From Paludibacteraceae bacterium (GTDB taxonomy: Bacteria; Bacteroidota; Bacteroidia; Bacteroidales; Paludibacteraceae), in the NCBI GenBank assembly GCA_017450685.1, contig JAFSTB010000001.1:78805-142804 (forward strand): DNA of 64,000 nt. The letters are read 5' to 3'. A program made the translations under genes and the position numbers. Positions 27,982 through 37,212 of the stretch are shown here, piece by piece. The notes beneath the pieces were generated by a model that was given only the letters and a program-made list of their open reading frames with translations, made no database searches and was not told the origin of the DNA. Every line of letters begins with the position of its first letter. Within the stretch, counting starts at the first letter, position 1.

Positions 27982-28167
27982 TTCGTCGTGCCCCAGCATA
28001 GGGAAGGCAACGAAATATACGAACAGAGCCATCAGCACCACCTGCGATAACAGGATGATAATCAGCGGCAGAGCGAGGCTTTGCAGTTCCCATAGTCTAA
28101 GCGAGATCATCGCCATTCCCAAGAACAGAGACAAGCATATATTGCCCACACTGACAATACGTTCCAT
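27952..28167 (-). pseudogene. Remnant of a sodium/glutamate symporter gene (gltS)
   Basis: 71 codons. The peptide has GNICLSLFLGMAMISLRLWE, SLALPLIIILLSQ, and ALFVYFVAFPMLGHD. This corresponds to an internal stretch of GltS (about residues 260-320 of a roughly 400-residue carrier), where intact proteins continue with DYDAAV. Here the frame runs instead into the terminator hairpin (EGYKQKSRSS) and stops. Both ends of the carrier are missing, so it cannot work as a transporter. Family assignment is from memory of GltS sequences. The rest of gltS is not visible nearby. Confidence 0.65.
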
Positions 28168-28169
28168 AT

Positions 28170-28415
28170 CTAACAGGCTTCCCTTCTTCTCTTGTACAGC
28201 AACCGAGCAATAGTAGCTATACTTACCTTGGGTTCGGCAAACTCTATACCAAATTCAGGCTTCCCAAATGCATCAAAGGTCATTTTAGGACGAATACTTT
28301 TTAAGGCAGTTATCAATTGAATAAGGCGTTCCTTATTTGATAATTTGCTATAGAGTGCCTGCAAATATAACTCAGCAAATGACTCCAAAGAACAGATTGC
28401 ATTACAAGCATACAA
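28170..28415 (-). CDS. Small hypothetical protein or gene remnant
   Basis: Up to 81 residues if the TTG at 28415 is used; no ATG start fits well. The peptide is mostly helical (SFAELYLQALYSKLSNKER, LIQLITALKSIRP) and ends KVSIATIARLLYKRRREAC. Not recognised. The DNA is more A/T-rich than its neighbours, and the frame is open only from about 28439, between a gltS remnant and the nuclease gene. It may be the decayed C-terminal end of a larger gene rather than a working one. Confidence 0.3.
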   Translation of the reverse strand: MYACNAICSLESFAELYLQALYSKLSNKERLIQLITALKSIRPKMTFDAFGKPEFGIEFAEPKVSIATIARLLYKRRREAC

Positions 28416-28455
28416 GCCTGCTGTGGCGATGAAGAACGATGATATTCATATCTTT

Positions 28456-29361
28456 CTAAATAGTCCAGTCGGCGGGATTGAAGTCTGCTTCTACGGTTTG
28501 TTGTATGCTATCAGGCAGTTGGAAGAAGAAGTCGATGTCTGTTATTGTCTCCACTTCATCTACCGACAGCATATATGTCATCAGGGGTTGATTACCTGGT
28601 TTATTAGGCATAACAAAGCCTATGGCAGTCCATGAGCCGTCGTTTTTTTGTCGGAGCAGCATTTTGAAGAAGGCTGTCGGCACCACTATTTTTCTTACTG
28701 TACCGATGGTTGTATTGGTGTCCTCTACTACGACAGGTCCGGCGGCGATATAGATCTTGTCGTATTTATATGCTAAGTCTCTCACCAATTCTTCGAGGTC
28801 TTTCCAGTCGCCGGCGTTGTTATTATGGTTTTGTGGGCAGATATTAGTCATATAGAACGACTCTTTCATAGCCTGTTGCGACCATCTCATATCAGCAGCC
28901 GGAGCCATGTGTCCACGGTCGTAGCCGGAGCCTGAATAGTCTTTTGATACGACGGGATCGCCCTTCACCAGCGGGTCGGGCAAGAACTTGTCGGTTCGGC
29001 TATACTCACCTTGCACTTCCGTCTTTTCCAAGCAATAAGCCACCCAATTGGGGATGTTATAGTCGGGGTTGAAACTAACGGTATAGGCGAGGTGCTCTAT
29101 ATATTGTTCGCTTTGGTTGCCGGTCAGTTGCGGTATTTCGAGGTTGTCAGGCAACAGGGTAGTGGCGGTTGGTTGAGGAGCGATGGGTAGTTGCTGTGTC
29201 GGTTCAGTAGTAATTGGTTGTTGTGTCGGTTGGTCTTCAAAAAGAGAATTGACAATGTCGGAAACATTATCTCTTGATATTTTTGTTTGTTGGATCATCA
29301 GTTCTGCACAAAGGAGCAGAAAGATGAGCAGAGCAAGGATGAGTGTAACTACCTTTTTCAT
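28456..29361 (-). CDS. DNA/RNA non-specific endonuclease (NucA type), exported
   Basis: 301 residues. One hydrophobic N-terminal segment (about 4-20) acts as signal anchor or signal peptide; then a Pro/Thr/Gln-rich linker (about 44-70), then the beta-beta-alpha-metal nuclease domain. Catalytic motif DRGHMAPAADM has H151 as general base. The Mg site lies in MTNICPQNHNNNAGDW. The final part FFFQLPDSIQQTVEADF is typical of the family. Such enzymes cut DNA and RNA without sequence preference outside the cytoplasm. It starts 10 bases after the stop of the transglutaminase-like gene and is therefore the last gene of the tubulin-like operon. Confidence 0.93.
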   Translation of the reverse strand: MKKVVTLILALLIFLLLCAELMIQQTKISRDNVSDIVNSLFEDQPTQQPITTEPTQQLPIAPQPTATTLLPDNLEIPQLTGNQSEQYIEHLAYTVSFNPDYNIPNWVAYCLEKTEVQGEYSRTDKFLPDPLVKGDPVVSKDYSGSGYDRGHMAPAADMRWSQQAMKESFYMTNICPQNHNNNAGDWKDLEELVRDLAYKYDKIYIAAGPVVVEDTNTTIGTVRKIVVPTAFFKMLLRQKNDGSWTAIGFVMPNKPGNQPLMTYMLSVDEVETITDIDFFFQLPDSIQQTVEADFNPADWTI

Positions 29362-29371
29362 TGTTGTTCGT

Positions 29372-31168
29372 TTATGCGGGGAGTAGTACTTTATCTTCGA
29401 AGGCTTCTATTTTCATTCCGTGAGCCATACCACCGATAAGGAAGTTGTCGCCTGTTGTTTCGCAGAAGATATATTGTTTATTATCAATGGTTACAGTTAT
29501 GTTTTGCAGTTTTTGTCGGTTGAGAGAGTCGAGTACGTTTTTTGTTACTTCGACAGCGATAGCAGCGTGTTGTTGTGTTCTTGAATACATAAATACTACA
29601 TTGTGTCCCATAAGGTGGAAGAGCATAGCAGCGAGCAGTGCTTTGGAGTTGCAGTCGGCTTCTTTGTCGTAGAGTGTTTCATCGGGGAAGCGTATATAAC
29701 TCTCGTTTTTGAGTATGCTTTGGCTATTGCGATTGGGGATGAAAGTGATGTTTGGTTCTTGCACGAAGTCTAAGGTGAACTGCAATTTATCTTCTTGGAG
29801 CAGGTTATTTTCTATTGCTTGTCGGTTGATATAGTGTACTATATACCTGAGTCGAGCATTGAGTGCCGTATGTTCGTTCAAGTAGTTGAACATCTCTAAA
29901 ATGGAGTGTTTGATATCTTTTCCGTCTCTTTGTGAGTAGAAGGGGTTGTTGCGTCGCAGTTCTTTTATGTCTTTGAGTGAGAAATAGAGAGAGAGGTTAC
30001 CATGGGTGGTATTGTCGGCGCGCTGGAAGCCTAAGTCCCAATCGTAGGTGCGTATGATGTCTCCCGGCGGGTTGATGTTGTCGTCTGTATCTTCTTTGTT
30101 GTCTTCATAGAGTGAGGTGGCTATTTCCCATGGTTGTGCATTGCGTTTGATGGTCATATTGACTATGATGCCGATGAGAATGGCGATAGCCATAGGGTTA
30201 TAGTTGAAGTCGTAGAGGATAGGCAGCAGATAGATAGCGGCGAGGGAGACGAAGATGATTATTCTGTCGGTTGTCTTGTGTCCTAAAGATTTGTTGAGCA
30301 GGTCTAAGACTGGTTGTATGGATTGCGATTTTTCTATGGAGTCGATTTTGACTTGTCTGACGAGAGCCCAAACCATCAAATAGAAGGCGACGAGCAGTTC
30401 GTAGGTGAGCGTATTGGTTTGAATAAGGTGTTGGTCAGCGAGTTTGAATGTTATGAGGTCGGCGAGTGAGAGGATGAGATAGAGTACACAATAGACCATA
30501 GAAGAGAGCAGTGCCGTATCTGACCAACTGTATGGTTGTGTTTTGTAGTTTTCGCAGTATTTGTTTTTGCTGAATTGTTGGTAGAAAGCGGCAAAGGCGC
30601 ATGCTCTGGCTTGGGGGGTATAGGTGGTGTTGGTGAAGTTTTTCAATCCTTTGTAGTATGCTAAAGCGATGGGTACGTGCTTGGTGTCGTCAGGATTACC
30701 GAGGTAAGCACATAGAACGGCATGCAGTTTGAATAGTCCTACTCTTTCGGGTTGTAGTGTTGGTTGTTCGGGTTGTGACGGTCGTGCTATATATCCGATG
30801 CGTTCAGGTTGCGAAGAGGGTGAGAACTGCTTATATACCCACCCTTCGGGAGTGATATATCCGTAAGATATATATATAGGTTTGTCGGTTTCTTCTTCGA
30901 AGTCGGAAGTTAGTAGTTCGACATGTGCGTTATCGTCTTGTTCTGTCATCCCAACTCTACCGATGGCTTTATCGGAGCCGGCACCGGCGAGGTATGCTTC
31001 GGTCCATTGGTTGCGGGCTGTGAAGTCCATATATGCCATTTCGCCGGCATCTGACTTACGTTGGATAGTAATCCAAACCCTCGTGTGCAAGGCTCTCCAC
31101 AGCACTTTGGCGAGCCAGATGGTGAAGAGAGCGGTGAGTATATAGATGAGTGTGGTGGTGGTAAGCAT
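29372..31168 (-). CDS. Multi-pass membrane protein with transglutaminase-like domain
   Basis: 598 residues. Hydrophobic segments: about 7-25, a group of four between about 228 and 358, and soluble parts between. The C-terminal part has a transglutaminase-like (papain-fold) site: EADCNSKALLAAML with the Cys nucleophile, QHAAIAVEV with the His, and YIFCETTG with the acidic residue. Such domains act as peptidases, amidases or cross-linking enzymes. The start shares one base with the stop of the 922-residue gene (TAATG), and the nuclease follows after 10 bases. It belongs to the tubulin-like operon. Target unknown. Confidence 0.85.
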   Translation of the reverse strand: MLTTTTLIYILTALFTIWLAKVLWRALHTRVWITIQRKSDAGEMAYMDFTARNQWTEAYLAGAGSDKAIGRVGMTEQDDNAHVELLTSDFEEETDKPIYISYGYITPEGWVYKQFSPSSQPERIGYIARPSQPEQPTLQPERVGLFKLHAVLCAYLGNPDDTKHVPIALAYYKGLKNFTNTTYTPQARACAFAAFYQQFSKNKYCENYKTQPYSWSDTALLSSMVYCVLYLILSLADLITFKLADQHLIQTNTLTYELLVAFYLMVWALVRQVKIDSIEKSQSIQPVLDLLNKSLGHKTTDRIIIFVSLAAIYLLPILYDFNYNPMAIAILIGIIVNMTIKRNAQPWEIATSLYEDNKEDTDDNINPPGDIIRTYDWDLGFQRADNTTHGNLSLYFSLKDIKELRRNNPFYSQRDGKDIKHSILEMFNYLNEHTALNARLRYIVHYINRQAIENNLLQEDKLQFTLDFVQEPNITFIPNRNSQSILKNESYIRFPDETLYDKEADCNSKALLAAMLFHLMGHNVVFMYSRTQQHAAIAVEVTKNVLDSLNRQKLQNITVTIDNKQYIFCETTGDNFLIGGMAHGMKIEAFEDKVLLPA

Positions 31169-33936
31169 TAGTCGTCTTGGTTAAGTATTTCGCGATATTT
31201 ATTTCTATCGTTGTATGCCTGAGCGAAGTGTTCTGCATCGAATAGTCGCAGCCAAACGGAAGAGGTATCGTTAGGGCATAAAGCCCAAAGCAGGAGCGAG
31301 GAAAGCGGTGGTTTTTCTGCCGACTTTTCGTTGTGTTGATAGACGCGTTGTTGTCGTATGGCGGTGTCGAAGTCTTCGGTGGGGAGGATACGGTTATAGG
31401 GCAGGTGTTCAAAACTGCGCCAGCGTGTGACGAAGATATATTTTTGGTAGATGATGTCGTAGGGTTCGATTTGGTATTTGGTATTAACCACAGGCAGGTA
31501 TGGTGCAGCGAGGTGACTTATTTCTTTTTGGTTGGTTTTGATGTCGGCATATTCGGTGTCGGCGGTGGAGGATATCTCTCCGTTGGGTGCCGCCATTTCG
31601 AGTATTGGTTTGAGCAGGTTTTTGCGTCCTGTCATACGGCTGTTCTCGCATAGTTTTTCGCCTACTGAACTATACTCACGCGGCACCATAACGTAAGCCA
31701 TATCTTCTGTCAGTCGTGCTTTGAAGAGTTCGATGTTTTTGTGCCATTGTTGTGCTTTTATCTCTTCTTGTTGTGTTTTTGAGAGCAGGATGGTATCGCC
31801 GGATGCAGTGTCGAAGGTTTTGATGAGGTTTTCAGTGAGATAGACATCGTTGAAGAGTATCATTATATCGCGGTGGAACTGATTGATAAGCATATAGTAG
31901 TCTTTTCTGCTCAGTTCGTTGAATGGTCGAGGTATATAATTGACTCTGACGAAGCAGTCGCGCATATCGTCGGCATGTAGTATCGGTTTTCCGGCGAACC
32001 GTCCTCCGTGCAGTGGTTGGTTGAACATTGTTTTTGGGCATTCAGTATCTCCTGTGTCGTTAAGAGTAGGGATGACTACATCTGCTGATATCTGTTCTGC
32101 TCGGTGTCGGTATTCTCCGGCGAGAGCGATTAGTTTGTCGTAGAAACCGTTTATTTCATTATCGATACGGTTGGCTATACGTGCGTATGCTTCGTGTAGG
32201 TAGTAAGCGTGCAGTCGGCGCACACACTGTTTTGTTTTGCGTTTCCAGAAGAGCCATCCTGTGAGTTGTATCATCATAGGCATAAGCATGATGAGCGCGG
32301 TCCATAGGATGGGATGCGAGGTGATGAGTTGCAGTATAGGTACAAAGATGAGCAGCATAAGCAGGCTCAGGAAGAAGGTGCGTGCTATATGGCTGAGCAG
32401 TGTATGTGTCTGACTCAGAGAGAGTCGGAGGTTATTGAGTGCTTCCTGTTTGAGTGCGTTTTGGTTGCGTGCCGACTTATTTCTCAGATCTTCGCGATAG
32501 GCATCGTGGTAGAACATAAAGTCTTCTTGTAGGCTGTCGGCGATGAGGTTATTGTAGAGTGGTGTCCAGAACCGTCGTTCGAGTGCGTTGTTTATCTGTT
32601 GGCGATTGCCTGCCAGTTTCTCTTGCATATTGCGGAAGAGGTATTTGATGATAGGCAGTCCTCCGTCGTTGGCTGATAGTTGTGATATTGTTCTGTCGAG
32701 GTTATCTTTGATATGGTGTTGTGCATCTTTGTAAGCACGTTGGCTGTCGGCTGCAATATGCGAGAGCATCGGGTTGGTTTTTTCTTCCACGAAGGCCACT
32801 ATCTCTTGCAGAAATCGTGCCGGGAAAAAGCGCAAGTAGTTGCGATAGAAGTCGCGTTTGAGTCTTCTGGAAGCCATATCGTTGATAGGGTGCGGCGATG
32901 GTTGTTCTCTTTCAGGTTCAACGATGGTTTGAGTGAAGAAAGGTGCTATATTGTTGAGTATATGCAGTTGTTCAGGGGCGTACTCATCTTTGGTGATGAG
33001 TTCCAAATGTTCGTTGTATTTTTCTTCCAGTCCTTCGCTTTTGAGGGAGTTGAGCAGTGAGCGTTCCAGTTCGTTACCGAGCATTCGGTCTTCGTGTTGC
33101 AGATCGAAGAAGACGGAAGCCATCCCAAGGCTGAGGTAGAAAGTGTCGGCGGCGCCTGTGCCTGATATGACGGGGTGAGTGATGTCGCAAGCCAGGTAGA
33201 GGTGTACGAGGCATTGGAGTATATATTCAGCCTGTCCTTTGCTATCGAGCAAGGGATAGACGTTTTCCGTTCTGTTCTGCACGTCTTGCCACAGGATGAC
33301 GTGGTCGTAACCTCTTATGGAAGAGATAGTGTGTTGCACATCTATCTCTTCGAGCATACGCCGGATACGGTGTCGTTCGCTTACTTTGCGTGAGTTGGTG
33401 TCGGATGGGAGGAAGAGCATTCCCATTATCTCCATTCCCTGATGTATATGGTTGGGTAGGATACGCTCTTTCTCTTTTTGTAGCACAGCCGCCATAGAGG
33501 CGAAGATATGTTGTGTGAGTTGTTCGGTGGCATCGCCTAAGACGATGATATTGATAGTCTGATATGGTTTGACATTACTTTGCCTGAGGTGTTTGAGGAA
33601 GCGTTGTCCTTCCTCCACCAGGTCGCTTTGCATCTCATATAGTCGGGTAGCGGTGAGTTGTGCATCGTCTTCGTTGATATCTTTCAGATAGTCTTTTACT
33701 TGCGAATACCACCAATAGTCGCCTTCGATGATGTTTCTTTGCAGTGCTTCTTCTTTTTCTATGTCTCTGATGAAGGACGAGGACGGATGTGTAACAGTCT
33801 CTTTTTCTATTGTTTGTTCATCTGTTGATGATTGTTGTTTGGATAGTCGCACGTGCTTAATCTGAGCGAGGAGATGTTGGAAATGAACTCTTCGCTCAGA
33901 TTGTGCAGTTATATCGATTATCCAAAGAGGCAGCAT
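31168..33936 (-). CDS. 922-residue membrane protein of unknown function in the tubulin-like operon
   Basis: No known family recognised. The N-terminus MLPLWIIDITAQ is strand-like. INIIVLGDATEQLTQHIFAS (129-148) and MEIMGMLFLPSD (168-179) resemble the strand-helix pattern of the tubulin-like protein upstream (where LVLTMYMPKVYID follows a similar helix), but without the glycine-rich nucleotide loops. Residues about 350-510 are helical and charged. Two membrane helices lie at about 518-540 and 544-565. A soluble C-terminal part of about 350 residues follows. TAATG overlaps join it to the genes on both sides, so stoichiometric expression is likely. It may link a cytoplasmic filament to the membrane; this is inference. 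Confidence 0.8.
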   Translation of the reverse strand: MLPLWIIDITAQSERRVHFQHLLAQIKHVRLSKQQSSTDEQTIEKETVTHPSSSFIRDIEKEEALQRNIIEGDYWWYSQVKDYLKDINEDDAQLTATRLYEMQSDLVEEGQRFLKHLRQSNVKPYQTINIIVLGDATEQLTQHIFASMAAVLQKEKERILPNHIHQGMEIMGMLFLPSDTNSRKVSERHRIRRMLEEIDVQHTISSIRGYDHVILWQDVQNRTENVYPLLDSKGQAEYILQCLVHLYLACDITHPVISGTGAADTFYLSLGMASVFFDLQHEDRMLGNELERSLLNSLKSEGLEEKYNEHLELITKDEYAPEQLHILNNIAPFFTQTIVEPEREQPSPHPINDMASRRLKRDFYRNYLRFFPARFLQEIVAFVEEKTNPMLSHIAADSQRAYKDAQHHIKDNLDRTISQLSANDGGLPIIKYLFRNMQEKLAGNRQQINNALERRFWTPLYNNLIADSLQEDFMFYHDAYREDLRNKSARNQNALKQEALNNLRLSLSQTHTLLSHIARTFFLSLLMLLIFVPILQLITSHPILWTALIMLMPMMIQLTGWLFWKRKTKQCVRRLHAYYLHEAYARIANRIDNEINGFYDKLIALAGEYRHRAEQISADVVIPTLNDTGDTECPKTMFNQPLHGGRFAGKPILHADDMRDCFVRVNYIPRPFNELSRKDYYMLINQFHRDIMILFNDVYLTENLIKTFDTASGDTILLSKTQQEEIKAQQWHKNIELFKARLTEDMAYVMVPREYSSVGEKLCENSRMTGRKNLLKPILEMAAPNGEISSTADTEYADIKTNQKEISHLAAPYLPVVNTKYQIEPYDIIYQKYIFVTRWRSFEHLPYNRILPTEDFDTAIRQQRVYQHNEKSAEKPPLSSLLLWALCPNDTSSVWLRLFDAEHFAQAYNDRNKYREILNQDD

Positions 33937-36900
33937 TAGCGGATGAACTTATGCACGGTGTCTAAGTCTTGTCGGAGGATATTGAAGAAGATGCTATACA
34001 GTCGTTTTTCTTCGTTTTGTGTAGTGTTCTTTTTCTTTTCGCTGAACTCTTTGAGCAGTGCTTCGTGCTTGGCTGTATAGCCTTGTTTGAGAACCGTTTC
34101 GCCTGTTGTCTGTCGTCCTTTGATGGTGACGCTATGACGCAGGATAGCCTGAATGAGGTTTTCGGTTGTCTCACCAAACCCGTAGTTATAGTACAGGTCG
34201 CAATACTTATTGAATCGTGTGGCGAAGTCGTTACCTTCTATTTCGAGGTACAGACTTCTGCCATCGGCTTCTGCTCGGAGCATTATCTTACCTGTCTGCG
34301 GATGTATTTGGAAGGCTTCTGGCAGGGCAATCTTAAAGGACTTGTCGTAGTCGCTGTAATACATTGTCTGCATATAAGCATTGGGGTCGTACTCATCGGA
34401 ATAGAAGAAGGGTTGCAATTCTGCGCTGAAGGCATTGAGAATCATCATCTTCACGAAAGAGTAGTGTTGCGGAAGAATATCGTAAGGCAGGTTGTCGAGA
34501 GTTATCTTATCGAGGAACTGTGCAAAGTCGTGGTGGAAGTGATATTTCTCACGGAAGGTGGCTTTGTCATAGACCATCTTTATAGAGTCGTAGATACGAT
34601 AGTCTTGCAGCGAGAGTCCGTATTTGGATTTGAGAACTAGTGCTGTGTCTTCGCTATCGGCTTTTTCGAAGCGGTGTTTGGGGTTACCTTTTTGGAAGCC
34701 GAGCATCTCTTCAGCCAAGTCTTCACTACCTGCGACAAACACTATATGTTCCTCTTTCTTCATCACGTCTATTCGGTTGGCGTTGTAACTGAAGAAGAGA
34801 GCGGGATTGAGACTGCGTCGCACCTCATCTTTCTCGTCGTTGGTGAGGTCGGCAAAGAAAGAGGATATTTTTTTGTTGTCCCACATCTCTTGTATGGTAC
34901 TGTCCTCGTGCATTTTCTTGTCTAAAATACGCACAGCCATAGCGAGGAAGTCCTCCACTATCTTTTCCGTACTGATATTGTTCTCCACCAGTTTGGGGTT
35001 GGCAAAGAAGCGCACATCTTCCGTTTTTTTCTGTTCGTCGGAGTTATTGTCTTTGGCATCGAGGAACATCACATACTGCCCTTTATACAATTCTTCGCGA
35101 GTGGTCTCATCGCCGGTGAGGTAGATATTTTTCTCTATGAATTTTCTGAGGTCCTCTCTGCGTGGTGTCTCTTCTTTATCTTCGTCGGCAGAGATAAGTT
35201 GTGTATACATTTTGGAGAAGATGTTGGCTGCTATCCATCCGTTGCCGTCGCATATACGCTTGAGTTGTGGCAGATAGACGGTAGTTACATCCATTGATGC
35301 TTCGCCAAACTCATTTGCCAGTTTGTGGTAGTGCGACACCATGTTTCTCGACATCTCGGCGGCTTTATCCATCATATTGGACACTTGTTTGAGCAGTTTA
35401 GCCATCTCGTCGTTTTTCTCGTCGGTGCAGAAGTCGCGTTTGAGGTCGTGTGCCCACTTGGCTATTTGCAGCGACACGAACTTTTCCACATATTCCGAAA
35501 GTGTCTGCAAGTAATCTTCAATCTGCTTTTTATTGTTTTTGGCTATTTTTTCTATTGTTGTGATGGTGGCTGCTTTTTCGCTCAGTTCTTGCAGTTCTGA
35601 GCGCATCTCTATAAGTGCTCTTTCTCTTGCGGCGATGGACTGTTCACCTTGTTCTTCACGTTTATACTCATCATACATAAAGCGTCTCACTTCGGTCAGT
35701 GCGTTCTGTGTATAAGCCAAACCGTGTTCACGGATAAGCACTTCCGTCTTTTTCCATATACCTTCGATGATGTTTTTTTTGTATTTATCTCGTTTCTCTT
35801 CAGCCCCTTCGGCAATGAATGTCTTTTCCACTTTGCCCAGGTCGGTACTGATGGTGCCAAACTCCAGCATATCGTCCATCTGTTCACTCTCGGTGTCGGC
35901 TTCCATTATGCGGTTCTGCACATTGCGTGCACTGCTGACAAAGCCGTGTGCAATAGAGGTGGAGACGTTAGGGTCTAACTCCTCGAAGAGGTTCATATAG
36001 AGCGTTTTAGTGCCTGACTTCTCAAACTTCGCCATTTTCTCGTCCTCGCACAGGAGCCAACTGCGCAACAGGTCACGTTTGAAGCGTGTACGTATGTATT
36101 TGGCATACTGTTCTTGCGGTTTTTGTAGCGACACGTATCCCATTGGCACAAGGAAATTGCTATGGTCACGTTCCATTATATCGTTCATATAGTTGTCTAT
36201 ATCAGAGCGGAAGGTGGCACCTGCTTTGCCGTTATGCAGGTGGTAGAGCATCTCTGCCGTATTGCGGTACATAGTGCGTGTAGTGCCTAAGGATGTACCT
36301 TTATCGGTCTGTATATCAACGGGTATGAGATAATAGAAGGGGCAATAACGCAGGTTGGAGTTAATGAGGTTATAGTCGTTTTGGAAGGCGAGGCGATGCA
36401 TCACCGTCATCTGTTTGGGCTCATAACTCATCTTCTTGAAGGCTTCCAGTTCGGCGAACACGCCAAAGGCGTTGAGTGTATATTTCTCTTCTGTGGAATT
36501 GCTATCGATATACACTTTAGGCATATACATAGTGAGTACGAGTTGCGGGTCGCCGTTGCCCACCACTTGGTGATGTATCTGATTGACGTGATAGAGTACG
36601 TCGTTGAAGATGCCTGAACCTGTACCGCCGAGTGTACTGCCCACTACCCAGTAGTAGATGATGCAGTCTTCACCGCCCACTGTTTTTACGTCGTTCAGAC
36701 CGGAGATAGCGGCTTGCAGTTTGCTTTGGAAGTCGGTGAGTGAGTGTGCGAAGGCGATACGCGATTTCATACGGAAAGCACCTGCACCGAAAGCCAACGG
36801 TTGGTCGGGTATCTTTACGGCGAGTTCGGGTGAGCAAGCCTCAAGGATACGCTTGTTGATAAGCGTATTAGGATCTTTCTTTGCCTCATAATAAATAGCT

Positions 36901-37181
36901 TGGGGGTTAGCGCGACCGAGGTTGATGAGGTCGGTTTGGGGGTTGATGAAAGGCACTTTACCCTGCTCAAAACTCTCGCGGTTGCGTTTGTTAGCCTCAT
37001 CTATATCGCGTTGGTCGGTATCGATAAAGAGGAAACGGTAACTGTCGTTCATTGCTTGCAAGCGGGTCTTGGAAGCCGTTGCCTCGGCAAAACGTTTCTC
37101 ATAGACCTTGGCTTTAATCTGTGACACGGTCTGACAACCACTACCACCGATACCAATAAAAATGTGTTTCTCGTTAGCCAT
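33936..37181 (-). CDS. Tubulin/FtsZ-like domain protein (large, bacterial)
   Basis: 1081 residues. The N-terminal about 250 residues carry the tubulin/FtsZ nucleotide-binding signature: FIGIGGSG at 8-15 (T1 loop), FIDTD at 52-56, FGAGAFR at 131-137 and GSTLGGTGSG at 181-190 (the tubulin GGTGSG T4 loop). This fits the Tubulin_2-type domain proteins. The remaining 800 residues are helical with coiled-coil-like stretches (about 480-620) and unknown function. No signal peptide or membrane helix, so cytoplasmic. GTP binding is likely; polymerisation is not proven by sequence. Second gene of the operon, 31 bases after the VWA gene. FtsZ proper is smaller, so this is not the cell-division FtsZ. Confidence 0.9.
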   Translation of the reverse strand: MANEKHIFIGIGGSGCQTVSQIKAKVYEKRFAEATASKTRLQAMNDSYRFLFIDTDQRDIDEANKRNRESFEQGKVPFINPQTDLINLGRANPQAIYYEAKKDPNTLINKRILEACSPELAVKIPDQPLAFGAGAFRMKSRIAFAHSLTDFQSKLQAAISGLNDVKTVGGEDCIIYYWVVGSTLGGTGSGIFNDVLYHVNQIHHQVVGNGDPQLVLTMYMPKVYIDSNSTEEKYTLNAFGVFAELEAFKKMSYEPKQMTVMHRLAFQNDYNLINSNLRYCPFYYLIPVDIQTDKGTSLGTTRTMYRNTAEMLYHLHNGKAGATFRSDIDNYMNDIMERDHSNFLVPMGYVSLQKPQEQYAKYIRTRFKRDLLRSWLLCEDEKMAKFEKSGTKTLYMNLFEELDPNVSTSIAHGFVSSARNVQNRIMEADTESEQMDDMLEFGTISTDLGKVEKTFIAEGAEEKRDKYKKNIIEGIWKKTEVLIREHGLAYTQNALTEVRRFMYDEYKREEQGEQSIAARERALIEMRSELQELSEKAATITTIEKIAKNNKKQIEDYLQTLSEYVEKFVSLQIAKWAHDLKRDFCTDEKNDEMAKLLKQVSNMMDKAAEMSRNMVSHYHKLANEFGEASMDVTTVYLPQLKRICDGNGWIAANIFSKMYTQLISADEDKEETPRREDLRKFIEKNIYLTGDETTREELYKGQYVMFLDAKDNNSDEQKKTEDVRFFANPKLVENNISTEKIVEDFLAMAVRILDKKMHEDSTIQEMWDNKKISSFFADLTNDEKDEVRRSLNPALFFSYNANRIDVMKKEEHIVFVAGSEDLAEEMLGFQKGNPKHRFEKADSEDTALVLKSKYGLSLQDYRIYDSIKMVYDKATFREKYHFHHDFAQFLDKITLDNLPYDILPQHYSFVKMMILNAFSAELQPFFYSDEYDPNAYMQTMYYSDYDKSFKIALPEAFQIHPQTGKIMLRAEADGRSLYLEIEGNDFATRFNKYCDLYYNYGFGETTENLIQAILRHSVTIKGRQTTGETVLKQGYTAKHEALLKEFSEKKKNTTQNEEKRLYSIFFNILRQDLDTVHKFIR

Positions 37182-37212
37182 AACTATTTATTATTTAGTG
37201 ATTTATTCTGTT

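Noticed and set aside
28423-28635. 70-codon + strand frame over the start of the decayed stretch and nuclease end
   Set aside because: Mostly antisense to the nuclease gene; no recognisable protein.
33936-37181. Cell-division protein FtsZ
   Set aside because: The tubulin motifs are present, but the protein is about three times the size of FtsZ, lacks the FtsZ C-terminal peptide and sits in a VWA operon, not in the dcw cluster.
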